From assembly GCF_040081985.1 (NCBI RefSeq), contig NZ_JBEBMH010000016.1:70857-134856 (forward strand): DNA of 64,000 nucleotides. Direction: 5' to 3'. Positions 42,920 through 51,823 of the stretch are shown here, piece by piece. This DNA is from Kumtagia yinganensis. Its GTDB lineage: Bacteria > Pseudomonadota > Alphaproteobacteria > Rhizobiales > Rhizobiaceae. Below the pieces are notes generated by a model that saw only the letters and a list, made by a program, of their open reading frames with translations, ran no database searches and had not been told where the DNA came from. Position numbers and translations under genes: made by a program. Position 1 is the stretch's first letter. The number at the start of each line of letters is the position of its first letter.

Positions 42920-44779
42920 ATGATCGCGCGGCTGCGCAGGGCCCTGAGAGCCCAGCTTATCCCTTTGATTACAGGCTTCGCCGTGCTCGCCGCGATCGTC
43001 GCGGCACGGTCGCTGCTGATCGAGTCGCAGCGGCAGGACAATGTCGCCGTGCGTCAGGCCTTCGAGTTCGAGCGGCGCATCGTCGGGCTGCTGGGGCTGG
43101 CGCAGGACGCCGAGACCGGCCAGCGCGGCTACCTGCTCACCGGCGAAAAATCCTATCTCGCCCCCTACACCGGAGCGGTGCAGGCGCTCCCCCAGGAACT
43201 CGAAACCGTTCGCAAGGCCGCACAGGCCAATCCCGCCCGTGTGGCCCAGATCGATTCGCTGGCCACCGCCATCCGCGACAAGCTGGCGGAGATCGACCAG
43301 ACAATCCGGCTCTACGATGCCCAGGACGCTGCCGCCGCCATGGATGTGGTGCGCAGCGACCGCGGCAAGGTGCTGATGGACGCCATCCGCAGGATCGTCA
43401 CCGACATCCGCCGCGACGAGAACGCGGTGCTGCAGCAACGCCTCGCCAGCGCGGAGGACATGGACGACTGGATGCGGCTGATCTCCATCCTGGCGCTTGT
43501 GGCCGTCTTCGCCATGGCGGTCTTCGGCATCTGGTCGGCGCGGCGCCGGCTGGAGGATCTGGTCTCGGCGCATACGCAGCTCAGCGAAACCAACACCCGC
43601 CTGCACAAGGAGATCGCCACCCGCCAGCAGGCGGAGGCGCAGCTCCGGCAGATGCAGAAGATGGAGGCGATCGGGCAACTGACCGGCGGCATCGCGCACG
43701 ACTTCAACAACATGCTCGCCGTCATCATGAGCGCGATGAACCTTATCCAGCGCAAGCTGAAGCGCGGCGAGAACGACATCGAGAAATTCGTCGAGGCGGC
43801 GACGGATGCGGCAAGCCGCGCCGCCAACCTCACCGCCCGGCTGCTCGCCTTCTCGCGCCAGCAGCCGCTGGCGCCGCAGATCATCGACGCCAACCGCATG
43901 GTGACGGGCATGTCCGATCTCTTGCGGCGCACGCTGGGCGAGCCGATCCGGATCGAGACGGTGCTGGCAGGCGGCCTGTGGCGGACCTTCGCCGACACCA
44001 GCCAGCTTGAGAACGCCATCCTCAACCTTGCCGTGAATGCCCGCGACGCCATGCCTGAGGGCGGGCGGCTGACCATCGAGACGGCCAACTGCCACCTGGA
44101 CGAACGCTATTCCGAGCAGCATGCCGACGTGCCCGCCGGCCAGTATGTGCTCGTCGCCGTCACCGACACCGGCACCGGCATGCCGCCCGAGGTCGCGGAG
44201 CGCGCCTTCGATCCGTTCTTCACCACCAAGGAGGTCAGCAAGGGCACCGGGCTCGGCCTCAGCCAGGTTTTCGGCTTCGTCAAGCAGAGCGGCGGTCATG
44301 TGAAGATCTATTCAGAGCCGGGCGAAGGCACGACGATCAAGGTCTACCTGCCGCGCTATTTCGGCGAGGAGCGCGTCCAGGAGCAGGCGAAGGCGCCGGA
44401 CATGGTCAAGGCGCCGACGGAACTGGTGCTGGTGGTGGAAGACGACGAGCGCGTGCGCACCGGCACCGTCGCCGCCCTGCGCGACCTCGGCTACACCGTC
44501 ATCCATGCGGGCGGGGCCGACGAAGCGATGGCGCTGCTGGCCAAAAATCCCGGAACGGCGCTGCTGTTCACCGACGTGATCATGCCTGGCACCAACGGCC
44601 GCAAACTCGCGGAACTGGCCCGCCAGAACCGGCCGGACCTCAAGGTGCTGTTCACCACCGGCTTCACCAAGAACGCGGTGGTCCACAACGGCGTGCTCGA
44701 CCATGGCGTCGACTTCATCGCCAAGCCGTTCACCATCGATCAGCTCGCGCTGAAAATCCGCGAGGTCCTCGACCGCTGA
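42920..44779 (+). CDS. Hybrid sensor histidine kinase with CHASE3 domain and receiver
   Basis: A 619-residue membrane sensor. Domains in order: transmembrane helix (about 14-34), periplasmic CHASE3 (about 40-180, with GLAQDAETGQRGYLLTGEKS), second transmembrane helix (about 185-207), coiled coil, HisKA with phospho-His260 in GGIAHDFNNMLAVI, HATPase_c (NLAVNARDAMPEGG N-box, TDTGTGMPPEV, GTGLGLSQVFGFVKQSGG) and a C-terminal receiver with Asp552 (LLFTDVIMPG) and Lys in FIAKPFT. No separate response regulator is adjacent. The signal is unknown. Confidence 0.93.
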   Translation: MIARLRRALRAQLIPLITGFAVLAAIVAARSLLIESQRQDNVAVRQAFEFERRIVGLLGLAQDAETGQRGYLLTGEKSYLAPYTGAVQALPQELETVRKAAQANPARVAQIDSLATAIRDKLAEIDQTIRLYDAQDAAAAMDVVRSDRGKVLMDAIRRIVTDIRRDENAVLQQRLASAEDMDDWMRLISILALVAVFAMAVFGIWSARRRLEDLVSAHTQLSETNTRLHKEIATRQQAEAQLRQMQKMEAIGQLTGGIAHDFNNMLAVIMSAMNLIQRKLKRGENDIEKFVEAATDAASRAANLTARLLAFSRQQPLAPQIIDANRMVTGMSDLLRRTLGEPIRIETVLAGGLWRTFADTSQLENAILNLAVNARDAMPEGGRLTIETANCHLDERYSEQHADVPAGQYVLVAVTDTGTGMPPEVAERAFDPFFTTKEVSKGTGLGLSQVFGFVKQSGGHVKIYSEPGEGTTIKVYLPRYFGEERVQEQAKAPDMVKAPTELVLVVEDDERVRTGTVAALRDLGYTVIHAGGADEAMALLAKNPGTALLFTDVIMPGTNGRKLAELARQNRPDLKVLFTTGFTKNAVVHNGVLDHGVDFIAKPFTIDQLALKIREVLDR

Positions 44780-44928
44780 CCCGGCCCGCGGCACAAGCTC
44801 AGTCGGCCAAACATTCCTGGCGATGCGCGTTGCGGGACCGGCACGAGTTGCGGTAGTTTCCGCGCGGCTGCTTCGCGGGGGTAACGCGGCCGGCCATCGG
44901 GCACTCGGTTTCAGGCGGGCAGTTGAGA

Positions 44929-45798
44929 ATGTCGATCATGGCGCCGTTCCGGGCAGCGGCGATGCTTCTCCTGGTGCTGGGCCTCGCCGCCTGCTCTACG
45001 TCGAAGACGCTGGAGATCGCGCCGCCGTCGCTGTCGCCAATCAACACGCCGATGTCGGGCAAATACGCGGCGATCGTCGTCGACGGCAACAGCGGCACCG
45101 TGCTCTACGAAGCCGATTCCAACGCCCAGCGCTATCCCGCGTCGCTGACCAAGATGATGACGCTCTATTTGCTCTTCGAGGCGATGCAGCAGGGACGGGT
45201 AACGGCCGCGACCGAGATCCCGGTCTCGGAATATGCCGCCCGCCGTCCGCCCACCAAGATGGGCTTCAAGCCGGGCCAGACCATCGATGTCGATTCGGCC
45301 ATCCGCGCGCTCGCCGTCAAATCCGCCAACGACGTGGCCGTGGCGGTCGGCGAATATCTCGGCGGCAGCGAGGAGCAGTTCGCCGTGATGATGACCGCCA
45401 AGGCGCGGTCGCTCGGCATGCGCAACACCACCTTCCGCAATGCGTCGGGCCTGCCGGACGACGAGCAGCGGACGACGGCGCGCGACATGGCGCTGCTCGG
45501 CATGTCACTGCGCAAGCGTTTTCCGGCGCAGTTCGCCTATTTCTCCAACCAGAACTTCACCTTCCGCGGCCGCAACGTTCGCGGCCACAACGACCTGATC
45601 GGCCGCGTCGACGGCGTCGACGGCATCAAGACCGGCTACATCCGCGCATCCGGCTTCAACATCGTCACCTCGGTCAACCGCGATGGGCGCAAGCTCGTCG
45701 TTGTGGTGATGGGCGGCAACAGCGCGCGCCAGCGCAACGCCCATGTCGAGGAACTGATCGAGCGCTACATGCCCTCGGCGTCGCGGGGCGGGGTCTGA
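44929..45798 (+). CDS. D-alanyl-D-alanine carboxypeptidase (low-mass PBP), lipoprotein
   Basis: A 289-residue serine peptidase S11 that trims peptidoglycan pentapeptides. Active-site motifs are SLTK (YPASLTKMMTLYLLF near residue 67), SAN (VKSANDVAVAVGEYL near 128) and KTG (DGIKTGYIRASGF near 232). The N-terminus has a hydrophobic segment and a lipobox LAACSTS, so it is probably a lipoprotein and not the usual C-terminally anchored form; no C-terminal PBP5 domain is present. ATG at 44929 is used with AGGCGGG upstream; an ATG three codons later and a TTG two codons earlier are possible. Confidence 0.9.
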   Translation: MSIMAPFRAAAMLLLVLGLAACSTSKTLEIAPPSLSPINTPMSGKYAAIVVDGNSGTVLYEADSNAQRYPASLTKMMTLYLLFEAMQQGRVTAATEIPVSEYAARRPPTKMGFKPGQTIDVDSAIRALAVKSANDVAVAVGEYLGGSEEQFAVMMTAKARSLGMRNTTFRNASGLPDDEQRTTARDMALLGMSLRKRFPAQFAYFSNQNFTFRGRNVRGHNDLIGRVDGVDGIKTGYIRASGFNIVTSVNRDGRKLVVVVMGGNSARQRNAHVEELIERYMPSASRGGV

Positions 45799-45867
45799 GC
45801 CGCCGATGACCGTGCATTCCCACGCCGCGCCCTTCGGGCGGACTCTTTGCTTGGCCGAGGCTCGTCC

Positions 45868-46350
45868 GTGAGCCGGCTCGAAAGCTTCATCCGCCGCATG
45901 ACGGCGCAGCGCCTCGTGCTCGATGCCATCTCGGCTGAGGTCGCAGCGATGCAAGGCCCCATCATGGAGCTCGGGCTCGGCAACGGACGTACCTACGACC
46001 ATCTGCGCGAGCGCCTGCCGGGCCGCCGGATCATCGCCTTCGACCGGGCGCTCGGCGCCCATCCGAGTTCCGTACCGCCCGAAGGCGATCTGGTGATCGG
46101 CGAGATCAGGGACACGGCCGCGCACTTCGCCGGCATCGGCGCCGCGCTCGTGCATGCCGACATCGGCACCGGCATCGACGAGATCGATCTCAGGACGCAG
46201 CAATGGCTGCCCGGACTCGCCGCCAGCCTCCTGCAGCCCGGCGGCCTCGCCGTCAGCGGTCTGCCGCTGGACCATGCCGCGCTCCAGCCCTTGCCGCTCT
46301 GCGACGGCGTGCCGGCGGACCGTTATTTCATCTATCGCAAAGCGGCCTGA
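45868..46350 (+). CDS. Small SAM-dependent methyltransferase-like protein
   Basis: A 160-residue protein with a Rossmann-type SAM site: IMELGLGNGRTYDHLRERLP (motif I near residues 32-51) then RRIIAFDRALGAH (acidic end of strand 2). LVIGEIRDTAAHFAGIGAAL and LLQPGGLAVSGLPLDH follow as motifs II-III. At this length it lacks a large cap or substrate domain; members are annotated only as class I methyltransferases. The start is a GTG at 45868; a TTG seven codons earlier is possible. Substrate unknown. Confidence 0.75.
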   Translation: MSRLESFIRRMTAQRLVLDAISAEVAAMQGPIMELGLGNGRTYDHLRERLPGRRIIAFDRALGAHPSSVPPEGDLVIGEIRDTAAHFAGIGAALVHADIGTGIDEIDLRTQQWLPGLAASLLQPGGLAVSGLPLDHAALQPLPLCDGVPADRYFIYRKAA

Positions 46351-46435
46351 CACGGCTGGCGCTGACCCTTTGCCCGCCGCTGCCTGGCCCGTTCTGAAGA
46401 TATGATCGACAGTCGAATAACCGAGGGGCCGCCTT

Positions 46436-47032
46436 ATGTCCGTTCTGCTTGCCGCCGAACTCGCCTGGTATGCCACCGGCCGCTTCTACCAGGCCAGTAA
46501 GGATGACACCCTCGCCGATTACGGCCATTTCCTGCACCTGCCCTTCATCCAGGCGCCCTTGTTCGACGGCGGAGTTGACGAGACGAAGGCGCATTTCACC
46601 TTCGCCGCCAAGCCGTTCAAGGCGCCGGACCTCGAAAACGGCGCGCTGAAACTGGGGCTCGATCCGGTCGGCGAATTCTCGCTCTATCTGCAGCGCCGGC
46701 CGGCCGCCACGTATGACGATCCGGCATCGTTCGCCGAGGGCGAATGCATCGCCACGTTTCGCCGTACCGGCATGGTCGTCGGCACGACGGTCGACGCCAC
46801 GGCCGGCAGGAAGACGGCGCCGGTGGTCGGCACCAATGTGTTTTCGGCGCGCCTCATCGCCAGCACGCCGTTCGACTTCGGCGGCCGCCGCCATGATCTT
46901 GCCGACCATCTCGGCGCGGGCGTCACCCAGTTCGGAACCGCCGCGTCGGTGCCGATCGAGCCGGCGCCGGCAGGCTACAAGCTGGTGCTGCCGTTCGCGG
47001 GGTCGGCAATCGCGCTGGGCCGGACCGCGTAG
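46436..47032 (+). CDS. Protein of unknown function
   Basis: A 198-residue soluble protein. It starts MSVLLAAELAWYATGRFYQA, continues with LADYGHFLHLPFIQAPLFDG and beta-rich stretches (FSLYLQRRPAATYDD, GECIATFRRTGMVVGTTVDA) and ends KLVLPFAGSAIALG. I see no catalytic motif or membrane segment and do not recognise the family. GAGGGG upstream of the ATG supports the start. It is the last gene before the repeat mosaic at 47.1 kb. Confidence 0.7.
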   Translation: MSVLLAAELAWYATGRFYQASKDDTLADYGHFLHLPFIQAPLFDGGVDETKAHFTFAAKPFKAPDLENGALKLGLDPVGEFSLYLQRRPAATYDDPASFAEGECIATFRRTGMVVGTTVDATAGRKTAPVVGTNVFSARLIASTPFDFGGRRHDLADHLGAGVTQFGTAASVPIEPAPAGYKLVLPFAGSAIALGRTA

Positions 47033-47124
47033 TCAGCCGGCGGATGGTCCGCCCACGCAAACCAAAATTGTCCGTCGGCGAAATCGCGGCAAACGAAGCA
47101 CCGGCGCTACTGTCGGTCGTGGTC

Positions 47125-47450
47125 GATGCTCGAAGGGGAACCGCAGGGGACAGTTTTACCCGGTCCACTCGGAAACCCGAAAACCGTTCGCGCGTGGCCG
47201 ATGCTCGAAGGGTAGCCGCAGGGGACAGTTTACTTTCTTTCGGCAGAAAGGCCGCAGCAGTCCAGAAGTCGCGCGGGCCGAAAAAAGTAAACTGTCCCCG
47301 GCACTTGTGCCTGTTCGGCCGCATATCTCCTAGGCCGTTTTCGGGTTTCCGAGTGGACTGGGTAAAACTGTCCCCGGCACTTGCGCCTGTTGGGCCGCGT
47401 CTTCCAGGGCGTTTTCGGGCCTCCGGGCAGACCGGGTAAAACTGTCCATG
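47125..47450. repeat. Mosaic of GGGGACAGTTT palindromic repeats
   Basis: A nested set: a direct repeat GATGCTCGAAGGG...CCGCAGGGGACAGTTT at 47125 and again 74 bp later; a palindrome of about 80 bp starting GGGGACAGTTTACTTT and ending AAAGTAAACTGTCCCC (47222-47302); and units with TCCACTCGGAAACCCGAAAA and their reverse complements on each side. No transposase is present. Such ends are known from extragenic palindromes near RAYT transposases, which is an analogy only. The downstream 287 bp up to 47737 have no gene that I can support. Confidence 0.85.
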
Positions 47451-47737
47451 GATTTCCAGCGCCAAAACGGGGATGAGAATCACCACGCCGCCAGAGAATT
47501 TTCCCGGATTTAACACCGCATCGACTGCCAAACCCTTGTTTTTGCAGCATCTGCTTTCCGCCGCCGGGCGCGCGAAGCGCCGTCGAAGACGATTTTGTCC
47601 CCCACCCCAAAACCCGCCTCATACTTGACGTTCTCACGGCGATTGCGCCGGGAGGCCGCGTCCAGAGGGCCCTGCCGACATGACGGTTGGAACCCGGAGG
47701 ATGGATGCCGGCAGCCATGGTGGGCGGAGAAGTTCCG

Positions 47738-48619
47738 ATGGACGGGCGTGTGGCAATCGAGAGCAACTGGGAGGCGCTGAAGCGCATCCTCGCCATGCTC
47801 GTCGCCATGGTGGAGATGGGCGTTGGGAGGCCTGGCGCTGGGGGCGTTGGCGCGGGGGAGCTTCACGCCGGGGGAAAGTTTACTTTCTTTCCGCGGAAAG
47901 GCGCTGCCGCTTCAAGGCAGGTGCTGGCGGAAAAAAGTAAACTGTCCCCGGCACTTACCCTCCCCCGCCATCTCTATCTCGCCATCCTGCGGCTTTTGCG
48001 TCCGGCCGAAGCCGCCGCGCGGCGGCTCATCATCGCGGCGGCGCGCGGGATCGTGGTAACCCTGCCGCCGCTGCGCCCGCGCAAACCAAAGCCCGCAATG
48101 CTGCGAGGCGCCCGCGCCTTCCTGCCAAAGGGACCGAAAAGACGTCCCAAACCCACACCGCGCATCCTCTCGCTATCGCTGCTCGATCCGCCACGGCGGC
48201 TGTTCCACGTCCCGCGCCGCCCTGTGCCGGCCCACGCCGCCCCGCGCATCCTCGGCCTCGATTTCCGCGCGACGTATCGCCCGCTGCCGCCACCGCCATC
48301 GCCGAACGACCCGATCGACGCCGCGCGTCTCGGCCAACGCCTTGCCGCGCTCGGCGCCGCGCTCGACGACCTGCCGGGCCAGGCACAACGTTTTGCCCGC
48401 TGGCAGGCGCGGCGCGACGCCGCAATCGCGCAGGGTAGCTCCGGCGCCAGTCGGCTCCGGCGCCTCACGCCGCTTCGGCGCGGACGTCCGCCCGGCGGCC
48501 GGCTGTCCCATTATGATCCCGCCGCGACCCTTCCGCGAAAAATCCGCGAGGTCGACGAAATTCTTGCTCACGCCCACGCGCTGGCCGTCTACGCGCTGGA
48601 TTGCCACGACACGACCTGA
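47738..48619 (+). CDS. Hypothetical Pro/Arg-rich protein carrying an internal palindromic repeat
   Basis: A 293-residue basic, Pro/Arg-rich protein of a type seen in rhizobia, without assigned function. Residues 1-25 (RVAIESNWEALKRILAMLVA then MVEMG) and the part LPRHLYLAILRLLRPAEAAA with RRLIIAAARGIVV look helical. The middle is a proline-rich linker, and the C-terminal third has DPIDAARLGQRLAALGAALD and DLPGQAQRFARWQARRDAA. Residues around 46-75 are translated from an inserted GTTTACTTT palindrome. GGAGAAG lies upstream of the ATG. Membrane or RNA association is only a guess. Confidence 0.65.
   Translation: MDGRVAIESNWEALKRILAMLVAMVEMGVGRPGAGGVGAGELHAGGKFTFFPRKGAAASRQVLAEKSKLSPALTLPRHLYLAILRLLRPAEAAARRLIIAAARGIVVTLPPLRPRKPKPAMLRGARAFLPKGPKRRPKPTPRILSLSLLDPPRRLFHVPRRPVPAHAAPRILGLDFRATYRPLPPPPSPNDPIDAARLGQRLAALGAALDDLPGQAQRFARWQARRDAAIAQGSSGASRLRRLTPLRRGRPPGGRLSHYDPAATLPRKIREVDEILAHAHALAVYALDCHDTT
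47871..47950. repeat. AGTTTACTTT palindrome inside a coding region
   Basis: The sequence GGGGAAAGTTTACTTTCTTT at the left and GAAAAAAGTAAACTGTCCCC at the right are the same ends as the palindrome at 47222-47302, with a different centre. It lies within the hypothetical gene and leaves the frame open, so its translation is part of the protein. Confidence 0.8.
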
Positions 48620-48743
48620 CGGGCCGTCGGCGAACACAACAATCGAGGCATCGAGGGCCGGCGCGGATTTTCCGCACTCAGGCAACGACAGGTGCTGCCA
48701 AAAATACAGTTACCGGTCCGTCGGCAAGGCTGACCCGGCCTGA

Positions 48744-51239
48744 TCAGTTCCCCTTCAGCGCCGCCCCGTCCGCCATGCGGTTGTCGGCCAGCGTGAAACG
48801 GCCGCCGCCCTTCAGCCTGCCGGCGACGGAGAGGTTCGTTTCGACAGCGTTGCCTGCGAACACGCTGTTCTGCAAAGACCCGCCAAGGGCGCCCTCGTTG
48901 ACGCTAACATTGTTGACGACCCGGCCGCTGTCCTCGAAACGGATGTCGCGCCCGTTGAACAGGCCGCCGGCCGAGACCGCGATGTCGCGTGTCGGCAGGG
49001 TCGCGTCCTGCTGGAGCAGGCGGCGCAGCCCGTTGTTGGAGAAGCTTGTGCCTGCGACCGAGACTTCCGCGCCTTCGCCAACCAGGAGACCGTATTGCCC
49101 GGCATCGCGCACGACCCCGCCGTCGAAGATCACGGCATTGCAGTTGCGAGCGTCGACCGCCCGGCTGGAGCCGCTGATGTCGCAATTTTCAAAGCGCAGA
49201 TTGCGGCTGCGCCGCTCGAGCATCAGCGCGCCGCCGGCCTTCGCGGCGGCCGGGGCCGGCGCTATCTCGATATTGGCCGTGTTGGCCGGCGCATAGCGGG
49301 TGACGTAAAGCACGCCGCCGTCATAGGCGAGCTTGTCGCCGACTTTCACCGCGCGTGGCAGGCCCGGCCTCGAGCGTCCCGCGGCGACCGATATGACGGT
49401 GGCGCCGTTGTCGACGCCGGCGGCAAGCGCGCCGGCGGTGGTTTCGCCGCCGATCGTCACCGTGGCATTGGTCGCGGTCACGATTGCCCGGATAGTACCC
49501 CGCGCCGCGCCGGCCAGTTCCTCGCCTTCGACGAAAGGCGTCCAGCTTTCCAGCAACTGCACATTCACCGTCGTCTCGTCCGGAATGGCGGCGACCCTGC
49601 CGACGACGCCGCTCTTGCCGCCCGTCACCTGCTCGCCGAGGACAAAACCCTTGCTGGAATCCAGCGTGACGGCCAGCAGCGGGAACATCGAGCCCGAAAG
49701 CCGGCAGTCCCGCAGCGCGAGACCGTCGCAATCGTTCACCAGCGTCCGGCCGTTCACCTTGCAGTTCTCGAAAAGAACATTGCCCTCGCATTGCTGCAGG
49801 CGCAGCCCGCCCTGGCTGATCTTGGCGCTGCCGTCGATGTTGCGGAAACTGATGTCGCCGAGGAAGTTTCGCACGTTGATGAGGTCGGTCGTGTCCGAGA
49901 GATCGGCCTCCATGACGACATTGGCGATCTCGATGTTCTTCCAGCGCGGCTGTTCCTGGTAGCGCGCGCCGGTGTTCGGATCGTCGGCGTATTTCGAGGT
50001 GCCGTATCCCGACACATCGATGATGGCCAGCGCGTTGATGCCCGATCCGGTGATGTTGTAGGCGACGATGTCGCGCAGCGAGATATTCGAATAGACCTTT
50101 CCCTTGTCGTCCGGATGGGCGTAGCGGTCGCCCTCGTCGCCGACGACGAGATCGAGAAGTTGCACGCCGTTGCGCTTGACCCCGTCGTCCAGCCCGTCGA
50201 AGTCGACCTTGCTGATCTGCACCGCATAGGCGGCCGAAATCGCGATGAGCCGCCCGGTATTGCGCACCCTCAAATTCTCGAAACGAATATTGTTCGGGTG
50301 ATAGCTGTGCGCGTCCTTCTCCTTCGGCAGCACGAACGGTTTTATGGAGTTGCCCTCCGCGTCGAGCGGGAAATCGTGCCCGGACGTGCCCCAGTGCACC
50401 AGGATCGCATCGCCATGGATGCTTTTCGGCGAAGCGCCCTCAATGAGGATGTCGCTGGCGGCCACGCCGGAAATGCGGCCCGTGCAGGCGATGGCGTGGG
50501 CCGACGCCGACCCTTCGGCCCGCGTGATCTTCAGGCGGGAGAGCGACGTGCCGGTGACGAGTTCCGGCGCGACCAGTTTTCCGCCCTCGCGAACCGGGTC
50601 GTAGAAAACCTTGCCCACCGTGATGCATGTTCCGTAGGAGCCCTGGCCGTTCTGAATGGTTTTCGGAATATGGGCGCTTATCTCGATATCCTCGATCGTG
50701 ACGCCGGAGGTCAGGATGTTGACGCCCTCATTCTCGCGGTCGATCGACATATGGAGACCGCAGCGCTCGCGGCCGACGCCGCGGATGGAGACCGGATCGT
50801 TCAGTTCCAGCGTGCCCTTGTGCGAAAAATAAGCGTCGATCAGCATGGGCGCACCGGACAGCGCGGCAAAATCCCGCGCCGCCTGCACGGCGGGTGCATC
50901 GTCCGTCTCGCCGTCGCCGACGGCTCCGAGCATCAGCGGCGAGGCCGGGTTTTCATCGAGCAGGAAATACCGGCCGTTGGCGGTGGAGAACCAGGCCGCC
51001 TCGGGATAGCGCGCGGTCTCTTCGGCATCGCTCTCGCGGTAGCGCGCACCGCCGCGCGTCGGATGCTTCGCGGCGTCATAGGCGAAGGTGGCGACACGGC
51101 TGATGCCCTCCGGCACGGATTTGTCCGCCGCCGTCACCTTGTCGGTCAGGACGACCATCGCCGTCGCATCCTGTGCGAAAGCTGCCCGCGTGGCGATAAC
51201 GGCCGTCCCGGCGCCGATGAGGAAACTGCGTCGATCCAT
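48744..51239 (-). CDS. Exported right-handed beta-helix protein (pectate lyase-like)
   Basis: An 831-residue protein. The N-terminus MDRRSFLIGAGTAVIATRAA is a Tat-type signal (RRSFL) with cleavage near FAQ. LMLGAVGDGETDDAPAVQAA near residue 103 is the start motif of the pectate-lyase-3/GH28-like superfamily. The rest shows many short beta-strand turns with NCD/NIR-type Asn ladders (RNLRFENCDISGSSRAVDAR), consistent with a long parallel beta-helix. A middle part (GKSGVVGRVAAIPDETTVNV) looks like an inserted beta-sandwich. It may bind or cleave a polysaccharide; no catalytic residues can be assigned. It is a single-gene unit. Confidence 0.8.
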   Translation of the reverse strand: MDRRSFLIGAGTAVIATRAAFAQDATAMVVLTDKVTAADKSVPEGISRVATFAYDAAKHPTRGGARYRESDAEETARYPEAAWFSTANGRYFLLDENPASPLMLGAVGDGETDDAPAVQAARDFAALSGAPMLIDAYFSHKGTLELNDPVSIRGVGRERCGLHMSIDRENEGVNILTSGVTIEDIEISAHIPKTIQNGQGSYGTCITVGKVFYDPVREGGKLVAPELVTGTSLSRLKITRAEGSASAHAIACTGRISGVAASDILIEGASPKSIHGDAILVHWGTSGHDFPLDAEGNSIKPFVLPKEKDAHSYHPNNIRFENLRVRNTGRLIAISAAYAVQISKVDFDGLDDGVKRNGVQLLDLVVGDEGDRYAHPDDKGKVYSNISLRDIVAYNITGSGINALAIIDVSGYGTSKYADDPNTGARYQEQPRWKNIEIANVVMEADLSDTTDLINVRNFLGDISFRNIDGSAKISQGGLRLQQCEGNVLFENCKVNGRTLVNDCDGLALRDCRLSGSMFPLLAVTLDSSKGFVLGEQVTGGKSGVVGRVAAIPDETTVNVQLLESWTPFVEGEELAGAARGTIRAIVTATNATVTIGGETTAGALAAGVDNGATVISVAAGRSRPGLPRAVKVGDKLAYDGGVLYVTRYAPANTANIEIAPAPAAAKAGGALMLERRSRNLRFENCDISGSSRAVDARNCNAVIFDGGVVRDAGQYGLLVGEGAEVSVAGTSFSNNGLRRLLQQDATLPTRDIAVSAGGLFNGRDIRFEDSGRVVNNVSVNEGALGGSLQNSVFAGNAVETNLSVAGRLKGGGRFTLADNRMADGAALKGN

Positions 51240-51601
51240 GAAATGCCTCGCTCCGATGAAACCCGAATGCCGCGCCCTAGAGTCCCCCAGGATTTTGGCA
51301 ATCTAGGGCGACGGTTCGGTTTTTGTACGGCGGGACTGGAAAGTCACCTCACAGCAGCGCGAGGATCATCTCAACCCGAGGTCGCGCGCCCGACTCCGCC
51401 GCCGTCGCGGCGGACACTGTCTCGGCGTCCCGGCAACGGAACGTGACCATAGACGTCACACCGGTGGCAAGCGCCTCGCAAAGACTGTTGTTGGCGGATG
51501 AATGGGTCGGCCCTCGCCCTCACCGAGGGGGGCGCAAACAAGGCGTCACGGCCGCCCCCGGAAACGGAGCGGCCACGGAGATGCGCAAGATCAGGAGAAG
51601 A
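51240..51601. other. Intergenic region without a recognised gene
   Basis: About 360 bp between the small Lys-rich protein gene and the beta-helix gene, both on the minus strand. It should carry the promoter of the beta-helix gene. A GCGGCCGCCCCCGGAAACGG type GC-rich hairpin near 51550 is weak. I see no RNA gene or conserved ORF. Confidence 0.4.
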
Positions 51602-51730
51602 TTATTTCTTTTCCTTGATCTTCATCGCCGGCACGGCGGGTGCGTGCAGCACGGGCGGGGCTGCCGGCTTCTTGGCGTCCTTCTTGGGTTTTCGGGCTTC
51701 CTTGCCCGGTCGCATAGAGCCTTTGGCCAT
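51602..51730 (-). CDS. Small conserved Lys/Pro-rich protein
   Basis: A 42-residue protein, MAKGSMRPGKEARKPKKDAK then KPAAPPVLHA and KIKEKK at the end. The pattern MAKGxMRxxKExRKPKK is one I associate with a very small conserved rhizobial protein of unknown function. AGGAGG lies just upstream of the ATG. The gene is 93 bp upstream of rmuC's 3' side on the same strand. It could bind nucleic acids given its charge, but that is a guess. Confidence 0.65.
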   Translation of the reverse strand: MAKGSMRPGKEARKPKKDAKKPAAPPVLHAPAVPAMKIKEKK

Positions 51731-51823
51731 ATCCGGTCCTCCTGTTGATCCTGCCTCAAATGAATCAGGAGTTTTGCCGCCGCGCAAGATGTCATGCAGC
51801 AGGCGGACTGCGCTCAACACGCA

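Noticed and set aside
42128..44299. A 723-codon minus-strand frame joining the kinase and an antisense of the histidine kinase
   Set aside because: Only the last 209 residues are a real protein; the upstream part is the shadow of the histidine kinase gene.
47125..47450. CRISPR array
   Set aside because: The repeated modules are long, few, palindromic and unevenly spaced, without unique spacers of constant length, and no cas gene is near.
49095..51446. A 783-codon open frame opposite the beta-helix gene
   Set aside because: Its translation is Arg/Ala/Gly/Asp-rich without a motif, while the minus-strand product has a signal peptide and family features.
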